From Marasmius tenuissimus (taxonomy: Eukaryota > Basidiomycota > Agaricomycetes > Agaricales > Marasmiaceae), in the NCBI GenBank assembly GCA_029532415.1, contig JAQOTA010000069.1, positions 806,001 through 870,000 on the forward strand: a DNA stretch of 64,000 nt. The letters are read 5' to 3'. The notes under the pieces are model-generated. The model was not told the DNA's origin. It searched no databases and was given only the letters and a program-made list of their open reading frames with translations. Of the stretch, positions 56,108 to 64,000 are shown piece by piece; position 1 is the stretch's first letter; each line of letters starts with the position of its first letter. The translations under genes were made by a program, and so were the position numbers.

Positions 56108-56755
56108 CGAATAAGAATCGTCCAAGGTGGGCGATCGTCATGTCCTCTTCATGAAAAGTGGTTGTTGACAAGTCTCTGATATACAGATCCGTAGCAAACT
56201 CATTTTCGGGCGTTTGGAGCGTTTGGGTAAATTCGAAAATCCTTTATTTCTTTACGGACTTGACTGTAACTCGTGAACCGATCGAGAAGCTTGGAGAACT
56301 GTTGAATAGGTAGAAGATGTATGTAGAAAATCGCAATAGAACTGTACACCCTGTATATGACGAAGACTTGGAATCGATCAGCGACGACGTACAGGTTGAA
56401 CGATAAGTGTGACTCGCCTAAACAGTAGAGTTTCACGAGTCCATCCATTCCAGTTTGTGCTTGAGCAGAGGACTGCCGTCCAAGTACCTAGTCGCAGAAA
56501 CACCAGAGCGAGATAATCTTTCGAGGCACTGCGATTAACGCTTCGCTATAGCATGGGGTGAAATTTTTGTGAATAGTCGCAGGAAAGTAAATGAGGACCG
56601 AAAGTAAATGAGGACCGAAAGTAAGTCGAGCTTGAATTAGGTCGTGGTAAGCGGTAAGCGAGCTGCCGGAAGTCTCCGGGACGACCTTGCCTCCAGACGC
56701 GTAGACCGTGACCACCACCCAACCTCCAACACATCTTTCATACGAACACCTAGAA
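56108..56755. other. Intergenic region between lectin and ATP synthase subunit k
   Basis: Holds the lectin 3' end and the presumed promoter of the next gene. A 17-bp tandem duplication lies at 56584-56617. No additional gene is recognised; reverse frames near 56200-56960 have no motif. Confidence 0.5.
56584..56617 (+). repeat. 17-bp tandem duplication
   Basis: AAAGTAAATGAGGACCG occurs twice head to tail, followed by a partial third unit (AAAGTAAG). Confidence 0.95.
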
Positions 56756-57323
56756 ATGTCGTAGTGAGTCCTGTATTCTCCTCCAGCACCAGATAGCCCT
56801 TTACTGACGAATTCATGTGCATTTTCTCCAATCCGACTGGCTCTTTTTCGTCGTCTCAAAATGCAACTCTGACACCCAAAAAATGCCTGTTTCTGCTCAT
56901 CACCTCGCTCCTTCTCGACGTCGCATCCATCGTCTTTACTTCTTTGCATCCTGAAGCACAATCTTCGGCCGCGCTATTAAGAACGAACACCTCGTTCTCG
57001 GTGTCCTTGGTACCGTCTTCGGTGGATCCTACCTCGCAACTCGCGGTGGAAGCTCGAAGAAGGCTGAGCCCACCACCATTGAGAAAATTAAGGAAGCTGT
57101 ACCCATCATGGCTGGCTCTAGGTGAGTTTCATATGCATTCTTCCAGTAAACTTCCTGCTGACGTCCCGTTCACCACTTACAGTGAGGAAGAACAATTGTA
57201 AGCCAAGTTCTCATGAAACCCCCTGCACACACGGATTAACTGACCATCAGGATTGCCAGCATCAAAAACTTCATTGCCGAGGCAGAGAAGACTGAAGGTG
57301 CTTCAGGAGGGTCGAAACACTGA
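56756..57323 (+). CDS. ATP19: Mitochondrial ATP synthase subunit k (Atp19)
   Basis: Four exons: 56756-56763 (8 nt, ATGTCGTA), 56957-57121, 57183-57197 (15 nt) and 57251-57323. They give an 86-residue protein. It begins MSYTIFGRAIKNEHLVLG, then a hydrophobic Gly-rich segment (VLGTVFGGSYLATRGG) that would span the inner membrane, and ends in a charged tail (KNFIAEAEKTEGASGG). This is the pattern of fungal Atp19, a small F1Fo subunit linked to dimer formation. The introns are 193, 61 and 53 nt, all GT-AG. The start is chosen because the tiny first exon plus C at 56957 completes a Tyr codon and yields the family N-terminus. The assignment rests on size, order of segments and the FGRAIKNEHL core. 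Confidence 0.85.
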
Positions 57324-57922
57324 GGAAGAGAAGGAGACAGTGAATTGAGCAGGGGAAGCAACATAGATCACGACTTGACTTGCGATGTCGCTCCATTGGA
57401 TGGATATGCCATGCTAGCGGTATCTTTGAATCGGACCTCTTCACGCAAATAGGAAACATTTGTACTTCCTCATCCAGGTTCAAAACGATGCGAGTCATGT
57501 CCCTCCACCATACCCCTGCATGAAAGAACCTCGGTCACAACGAGCCTGATGTCCTCATTCCGCTGTCGTGTGCATTGGCAAGACTGGACATGGCGCTGCG
57601 AGCCGTGTGTTCTCCGGTATAAGGATTCAGTTGGCCAGTCAGATTTCACGTCTTTGCCTTTACATTTCAGTGTCGTAAAGGAGACTTGATCCTTTCCACT
57701 GCCCTCGTGTGCGGTGGGAAGTATGTGTAGTTTCCGGACGGCGCATTCTCCCGACTTCGCTGAAGCGAGCAGGCTCCTCGACGTTATAGCATGATTGCTG
57801 AACATGATGCATGAACGTTGAACATTTGAACCCTGGTCTACATTTTCCGTCTATACTTGTATGTAATTTTACATCCAGATTAACATTACTTATAGAATCA
57901 AAGATACACAAGTTAGAACACC
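57324..57922. other. Convergent intergenic region
   Basis: Between the 3' ends of ATP19 (+) and the decarboxylase gene (-). Likely 3' UTRs and terminators of both. No gene recognised. Confidence 0.5.
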
Positions 57923-59246
57923 TTACAAATCCCATTTTCTCTTCACTTTCTCGTTTGGCAGTCCGTCGCTACTCAACAGAGATTCCTCCTCCCCAAGCAC
58001 CCTTGGTCCACCACCAACCTTCGTGTGGATCAATCCCTTGACGCTTCCGGCCTCGAAGACCTTCGTCACATTCTCGTTGAAACCCTCGGGAAGCTTGCCC
58101 TGCAGGTTACCCCCAAAGAGCCCGAAAGGATCCTTGAACTGGGCCTGCTGAGGGAAGAAGTTGACGATCAACTGAATGATCTCCTTCAAGTTCTCCTCCG
58201 GCGCGTAGATGACCGCATTAGGTCCCGCATCAAACGTGTAGGCCGCCTTGATCTTCCCAGCAGAACGGTTGTACTCCTCAATAACAGCAATAACACCTCT
58301 CGACACATCGTTCATGTAGAAGATGGGCGGGCTAGTGTCGAGGGCGACAGCATGGAACTGGTTCGAATCAGCCATCGTGATCCTCGCGAAGGTGTCAAAG
58401 TCCTTCTCCTGGATAGCCTTGGAGATGTCCGCCATACGTTTGGGAACGACCTCTTTGATTCTGTGCTGGAGCAATGGTGAAGTCTCGACAGTTCTCTGCA
58501 TACCCGAAGTCGACGAAGTGCCCTTCTTAGCATCGTTGACGACACAGATCAAAGCGTGGATCTCGGGCCAGTGAGATTCTGCTGCGACCTGAACGGCGTA
58601 GGAATCATTGCCGTCCGAGGCGGAACCTTGCTCCCAGGCGACGTAACCCCCAAAGAGAGAGCGGCACGCAGAGCCGGATCCTTGCCTGGCAATGAGCGAG
58701 AGGTCTTTTGGTAAAACGGGAAGCTCGTAGAGGGCTGCGAGCGACGATACGAGCGCCGCGAAACCAGAGGCTGACGAGGCAAGACCTGCGGCCGTAGGGA
58801 AGTTGTTGAAGGAGGATATGTGGACGTGGTACGTCGATAGCTGGGTAATTGGGGCATCTGAATACGGTTTTTCTATGCACAGATAATAATCGAACATACC
58901 TTGGGTGCAGACGAATCCTTGTCCTCCACCGTGGTCTTACGCAGAGCCTTTAACTCGGCGATGCAAGTGTGCGTGCGAGATCCGGGCTTGATCTCTTCCT
59001 CGTTACCGTTGAGCCAGAGACGATCTTTCTCGAACGAGGAGTCTGAACGAGATGTGGTCGTCGACCTCAGATGATCCTGGTCAAGAGTAACGGAGAGCGA
59101 AGAGTTGGTGGGCAGGATAAGTTTGGTATCGCGTTTCCCCCAGTACCTAGATGATTGGTCAAGATCGACTTGGAGAAAAGTCAAGCAGACACCTACTTGA
59201 TACAGGCAATGTTGACCGGAGCAGAGGTCGTGGCTTGATAGACCAT
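57923..59246 (-). CDS. MVD1: Diphosphomevalonate decarboxylase
   Basis: Three exons on the reverse strand: 59246-59197, 59146-58900 and 58840-57923. The introns are 50 and 59 nt and the product has 404 residues, the usual length. It catalyses ATP-dependent decarboxylation of mevalonate diphosphate to isopentenyl diphosphate, in the cytosolic mevalonate route to ergosterol and other isoprenoids. Visible: N-terminal APVNIACIKYWGKRD (about 9-23), the GHMP-kinase ATP-binding loop FPTAAGLASSASGFAALV (about 113-130), GSGSACRSLFGGYVAW (about 153-168) and TFDAGPNAV, which holds the catalytic Asp. The second intron is placed so that APK joins LSTYHVH; a shorter 27-nt alternative is too small. It is convergent with ATP19 and in the same direction as the next gene. 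Confidence 0.95.
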
Positions 59247-59509
59247 GATGATGGGTGAAAAGAGAAGAGAACAAGGGAGAGGACGCGACACGCGTCTAAA
59301 AAAATCGTACAGTTTCATATATAAGAGCTTCCACGTGGAAAGCAGTACCGCGTCGGACCCCCGACGCCCGTTCTTGTTCGTAGCGGCCGTACGGCGTACA
59401 AACGTTTCTTCTCGAAAAGCTGTACCGTAGTAAGATCTCGTATAGTACACCTGTGTCTCCACATTCAATTTGTGATACACATCCTAGGATGAGAGCCCCA
59501 AGTTGATAT
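59247..59509. other. Promoter region of MVD1 and 3' end of the next gene
   Basis: 263 bp containing, on the reverse strand, a TATATAAGAGC-like reverse complement (near 59318-59326: ATATATAAG), about 75 bp upstream of the MVD1 ATG, a plausible TATA element. Nothing else is seen. Confidence 0.5.
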
Positions 59510-61334
59510 TTAGATTCTACTTGATTTGGAGGTATGTCTCCCTACTACACTTCCTACTGGACCGCCTCTCCAGTTAGATCCCACAACCTTCTGCTTCGAG
59601 TGGTGTCCTTCTGAGAAATAGACCGCCTCCGCTCTTTCCCATTCCTCCCAGGGTGCATCCCCTGGAACCGCCCTGGCATTCACCATACTGAAAATCAACT
59701 TCTCCAGGAACCCCAAGAATAAAACAAATCCAACTACAACCGTGCTCCATCGCCACTCCGAGTCGATAAAGTGTGCCCGGGGAATCTCTCCAGATGTCGC
59801 CTGCCTCAACTTCTCCGGTAAAGCCCAACAGCGTAACCGCTGCGTGAACGTCGATCTGCCCGTCAGACCACCCTCCGAGCCAGACGCGAACAACTTCAAG
59901 AACAACCCCACATCCTCCTCTTCAACCTCGAAAAGTTTTTCGCTTCGCGCCCCAAGTAGGTAAGCAAGCTCGGCACACGGCGCCATAACCAGTATCGTGT
60001 AGAACCTCGGGCTCATAAATCTTATCATGAGCGTACTCTTCTCCGCCGCTGACCCAAACTCTACATCTGGAGTCGAGGGATCTCCAGCACAGAGAACAAC
60101 ACGAATGCCAAGTTCCTTCACTCGATGTTCTACGAAGTGAAGTACTGATTGGCGACAGGACGCTTCAAAGAGTCCTGTAGATTGCCATCGTACACCTCCG
60201 CTGGGCACACGCGTTGATATGGGTTCAGTGGGAGGGGTGACAGGTACGGCAAAAGGCTCGGGGCGGATGAAGACGTCCAGGTGTTTCTTGTAATGTAAGA
60301 TCCACGCGTGGTACAGAATCCTTGGAAGGGAGAGTAACAGGGTCAGGGGATAGCGAGCCAGTGTTCTTATGATATTTCGAGTCGTCAATGGCATTGAATG
60401 TGTGGCTCGAAGAAGAGCCGTGAGTTTGAGAGGTCCGGGTCCAGACGGCGAGGGGGTATGGAGGTGAACGCTGATCGCAGGACGCGGTGGAGGAGAGCCG
60501 TCCTTGCGCGTCTTTGCATTTGGTGGGAAGGAGGTCTTTCGAACTGACACTGTATAATATCCAGCCCTATCATTGAAGGGCGAAACGTGGAAGGCTCGAG
60601 GAAAGGTCCAACGATGATCGAAACTGAATGCAATAGAAATATCCGTCACTGTCTCCCTGAGTATAACATTCGGCAAATGAACGCACCTGGCAGAGTCTTG
60701 AAGAGGATCCTCGCTCGTTCCAACTTCCAAGACGTAGGTGTGGCTTTCTCCAAACGTATTGTGCACCTTGTGAATATTAAACGATGGGATGCTGACCAGA
60801 CCGAAAACGACGTACCTCCAGAATGACTAACCACAACTCGTCGCAACTGGCCTTGTAGCAGAGATAGACCGTCAACGGGTTGATGCCCTCGAATCCCAAG
60901 TAGCTAGGCATCGTCAACATCCACGCATCCTCGAATTCTTCAGCCTTTCTGAGAAACCCTCTCTCCTCTAACAATGCAACCAACTTCCCGCGAATTCTCT
61001 TGAGCTTCCCAGTTGAAATCATCAGATACGGGTCCGCTCGTAGACCAAGCAATCGAGCATGTATACCCCCATACCCAAAGATCCTTCCATAGCCCAGATC
61101 TAGCGCGCCGCTTTCAAGCGAATTGAGAGAAACCAATAACGCAACGGTTGGGTAGGTAAACGCATGCGCGGATTCTACGGGCAACAGACGAGAATGGGTG
61201 ACTTGATTCCAGAGGATGTAGCCATTGGGTGAAGATTCTGAGGAATGCTTGGTCGTTTGTTGCGACAAGTAGGACAACAGAAAGAATAGGGAGAAGAGTA
61301 GGGTTACAAACGCAATCGAGGTGATGGCGCTCAT
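59510..61334 (-). CDS. DUF1365 membrane-anchored protein
   Basis: Three exons on the reverse strand: 61334-60816, 60766-60687 and 60623-59510. The introns are 49 and 63 nt and the product has 570 residues. It has an N-terminal membrane anchor (IAFVTLLFSLFFLLSYL), then the DUF1365 domain: NQVTHSRLLPVESAHAFTYP, LGYGRIFGYGG, FEGINPLTVYLCY, VHNTFGESHTYVLEVG and FDHRWTFPRAFHVSPFNDR. A second hydrophobic segment lies near the C-terminus (STVVVGFVLFLGFLEKLIF). DUF1365 has no established biochemical role; in bacteria it often sits beside cyclopropane fatty acid synthase genes, suggesting lipid metabolism. The 63-nt intron is a multiple of three with no stop, so the unspliced frame also stays open; splicing is preferred because it restores the ASFDHRWTF domain match. 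Confidence 0.88.
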
Positions 61335-61988
61335 TCAAGTCCTTCGGCGCTAATTAGCTTAGTTGAATTCAGGCTGAGGCGCGCGTGCTGCAATTGCGTT
61401 TGACGGCGAAAATAAAAATGGACGAAGAACATGTACAAGCTAAAGGCATTGAATAAGGAATCAATCAATCGACTCCAATCTGAGTTCGAAGCGGTCGACT
61501 GTCGTCGGTCTTCAAGAGAAGCTCGAAGACAGAGACCCTCAGATGGTCTGAGCGAGCAGCCGCCAGCTTAGGCTCTACCTTTCAAGAGTAACAAGACTTC
61601 AAGTCATTTCACCCCCTTTCCGGAAAGGAGCAAGGGAGCGATCAGATCGTCCGTCAAAGGGACGTGGTACCTTATACTCATGACCGCTATCAAGTCAATA
61701 TCATGCCCCCTCTTTTGGGCGAACAAACTCTTCGACTAAACTTTGAGAGCATGTATATAGGACGTCCGACGAAATGAATCATGCCAAGCACTAGGTCTTG
61801 CCGGTAGGTTCGGGCGGTCGTGACAATTGCCAACCGGACCTTGCTTTCTTCGTAGCACGACTCGGAGCTCATGTTCTGATATCATCCAACCCCTCCAAGG
61901 GTCACCCAAACGCCGTCTCTTCGTTCTGGCTCCATAAAACCTCTCTCACTAAGAAACCCATGCAACCAAATCCAAATATTCCTCTACT
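61335..61988. other. Intergenic region
   Basis: Promoter side of the DUF1365 gene and 3' side of the ATPase gene. It includes a stretch rich in AAG/GGA near 61600-61660. No gene recognised. Confidence 0.5.
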
Positions 61989-64000
61989 CTACAACAGCTT
62001 ACTCGACGCAGCAGGCGCAACCCTACTCTTCACTACCTTTATGATCCACAATGGCAACGCACTTATCGCAACGATGACAGCAACTTTCCACGCGAATCCC
62101 AGTGTGAAGACGAATGATAGATCTACAGGAAGGGTTGTGAGAAACGCAGAGCATAGAACGCTCGAAAACCGCGCACCGAAAAACTCTGGCAAGAACCACA
62201 TGCTGACCACATAAAGCACCAGCGTAACGATTTCGGAAATGATCATGTAGACGTGCCTACAAGGGGTCGTGGTTGTTCAAAGGTCTGATCAAAGCGCCAG
62301 ATAAACTTCAAGGGACGTACCAAGTAGTAATCTCCAGTGCAACCATTATCAACTCGTTCAACACCAGCGCCGTGAACGAGATCGACACGATATGTAGGAA
62401 CTCATTCTCAAAGAGAAACAGTGAAATGATCATGATCGCCGTGCCTGCGCACAAGAGCCCAAAGGTCAGCTCAGGGAGATGAAGAGGAAAATATTAAAGT
62501 ACGCACCTTGATATACACTGATCATCAACCACTCAAAGAACGTCTTGTAAGATAACGATCTCCCCTACGAAAAAGACACGTCAGCTTTCCTCCTCCACAA
62601 AAAATCACACCACGCCCACCTTGACCAGTTCCTTATACAATTCTGGATACACCATCGCAACCTCCACATTCACGTCCCTGTCCAACACCAACGAAAAGAC
62701 CGGCGCCATTGTATACGCTGTCGCGTACCCGACCATCAGCCATCCCTGATACAGGGCGATCGGGGCAAAATAGAAGATTGCGGAGAAGACAGCCTGCATA
62801 ATCGAGATGATTAACCCACGGTGGATAACGAATTGTGCGAGTTGAGAGGAACGACGGTAAGAGTTTCGACCATGCCATAGCAGGAGTTTAGAGAGATGAG
62901 AGAACTGGGTGACTGAAAAGTCGGCGGCTAGAGAGGCTTGTTTGCCTTCCTTGCCTACTATACCGACGCCTGGTTGAGGTGAATGAGTCAGCTACTCTGC
63001 GGTAAGAAGACCTGAATCTCACGCACCGACATCGCTGGCTTGAATCATACTAACGTCGTTTCCTCCGTCTCCAATGCAACACACCCTCTGCTTCGTGAAC
63101 TTTCTAATCAACCTCGCCACATCCGCCTTCTGCGTTGGGCTACACCGACATGCGACCACCGCCGAAAGCTTCGTAGCAATCTCGATAAACTCAGTTTTGA
63201 ACAAGCTAAGACAGAGCTAGCGTGCACATGTCAGCCCAAGCACCTTCAAACGAAAATTCCGCCCACCTGCAACGATTCCCCGTCGATGACCAAACAACAA
63301 TCCAACTTGTTCTGCAAAAACTCCAGCTGGTCTCTGATCTCCTCTCCCGTCTTCATCTTCGAAACCTCATGTATATATTGCCCCCTCGCAACCAATTTTG
63401 TCGAAATCGCGATACACCTCGCAGTCTCAACCTTGTCCCCAGTCAACATCCATATTTTCACCCCCGCGTTTCTCAACAATTCCAACGTCCCCTTCACATC
63501 CTCCTGCAACTTATCCTCCACACCCGTAAGTCCAAGCACCTCCATCTCCTTCTCCAAGAACTCCCCAACAACACTCGTCATCGCTTCGTTCCGGCCTTCC
63601 AATGACACCGACGCACGGTGATATGCGCCCTTGAATGTTTCGTATGCTGTAGGACTCAACCTCTTCCTCGCAACAACAAGCGTTCTCAACCCCTCCCTCG
63701 CCATATTCCCACATTCCTCTTCCAACCAATCATTTCGCTGCACAATCTTGGCCATCACCACGTCTGCGCCTTTCTGGTAGAACGTGATTTCCCCTTCTTG
63801 CGTGTGGGTAACGTCCTTGACAATAATCCCCATCCGCTTGCTCTCACTCGTAAACGGGAAGATGTCCAATACTTGGTATTTGAGTATGTTCCCACTCGGC
63901 GTCTGGAGGTGGATTTGCGTGCGATCGCGGAAGACGAGGGTGAGTCCGACAGATTGGGTCCACGTTACGATGGCGACTTCGTCTGGCGAAGAGGCCTGGT
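61989..64000 (-). CDS. NEO1: Neo1-type P4-ATPase (lipid flippase), C-terminal half
   Basis: Seven exons on the reverse strand: 64000-63267 (continues outside), 63216-63027, 62969-62620, 62564-62507, 62444-62321, 62256-62177 and 62122-61989. The introns are 50-64 nt. About 555 residues are present; the N-terminal half with the DKTG phosphorylation site lies beyond the window. Visible: [24 protein letters not shown] and YQKGADVVM (nucleotide-binding domain), [15 protein letters not shown] and [19 protein letters not shown] (P domain). After these come the last membrane spans, with [36 protein letters not shown] and [21 protein letters not shown], ending [14 protein letters not shown]. Neo1 moves aminophospholipids across Golgi and endosomal membranes and needs no Cdc50 partner. 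The last intron (54 nt) is also a multiple of three. Confidence 0.93.

Noticed and set aside
57811..58480. Forward open frames over the MVD1 gene
   Set aside because: Antisense shadows of a well-supported gene.
58873..58899. A 27-nt GT-AG intron in MVD1
   Set aside because: Too short for fungal introns, and it would leave extra residues before LSTYHVH; the 59-nt intron gives the expected protein.
1..64000. CRISPR arrays, bacterial operons, rRNA genes or a biosynthetic cluster
   Set aside because: No regularly spaced repeats, no rRNA-like sequence, and the five intact genes at the right end belong to unrelated processes.

Overview
The window looks like nuclear DNA of a mushroom-forming basidiomycete (Agaricomycete). 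Its intact genes have several short GT-AG introns of about 50-65 nt and resemble basidiomycete proteins. The rest is packed with Tad-like LINEs and fungal Ty1/Copia and Ty3/Gypsy elements. No bacterial features such as operons, ribosome binding sites or CRISPR arrays are visible.

Layout. Positions 1 to about 55,200 form a repeat-rich block with no confidently functional host gene. From 1 to 17.2 kb there are old, CG-poor remnants: a LINE 3' end (1230-2842), solo LTRs (5482-5991, 9278-9883, 10149-10633), a broken Gypsy element with its 3' LTR (about 9110-12610), a short LINE 3' end inserted at 14384-14929, and a Copia 3' end (15934-16388). From 17.2 to 23.0 kb lies a LINE complex. It has an intact 622-codon ORF1, a TAATG junction to ORF2, then an inverted second copy, then a sense RNase H and poly-A end; a 183-bp LINE tail with its own target duplication sits inside the inverted part. 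From 23.9 to 26.7 kb are two more LTRs, one split by a LINE end.

The core of the window (26,975-50,965) is a nest of elements that can be resolved by target-site duplications (TSDs). An old reverse-strand Copia is split by a forward Gypsy (27658-46154, TSD CCACC). The Gypsy carries four later insertions: a palindromic LTR element (29638-30549, TSD ATAAA) that holds a Copia solo LTR (TSD GTAGG); a solo LTR (32264-39087, TSD ATCCC) that holds a younger complete Copia (32975-39058, TSD ATCCC); a solo LTR (40412-40915, TSD GAATA); and a hAT-type MITE (41850-42520, 8-bp TSD CTACGCAG). Removing them leaves an ancestral Gypsy of about 9.6 kb. Sequence differences between copies fall largely at CG dinucleotides, as expected for methylated transposons decaying by deamination.

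From 51.0 to 54.6 kb there are a hAT-like fragment, an unknown 166-codon reading frame and a tyrosine-recombinase pseudogene split by a terminal-inverted-repeat element. From 55.4 kb to the end the DNA is ordinary, CG-rich and genic: a single-domain ricin-B-like lectin (+), ATP synthase subunit k (+), diphosphomevalonate decarboxylase (-), a DUF1365 membrane protein (-), and the C-terminal half of a Neo1-type P4-ATPase (-, running off the window). These are housekeeping or individually acting genes, not one pathway. The boundary between the two landscapes lies near 54.7-55.4 kb.
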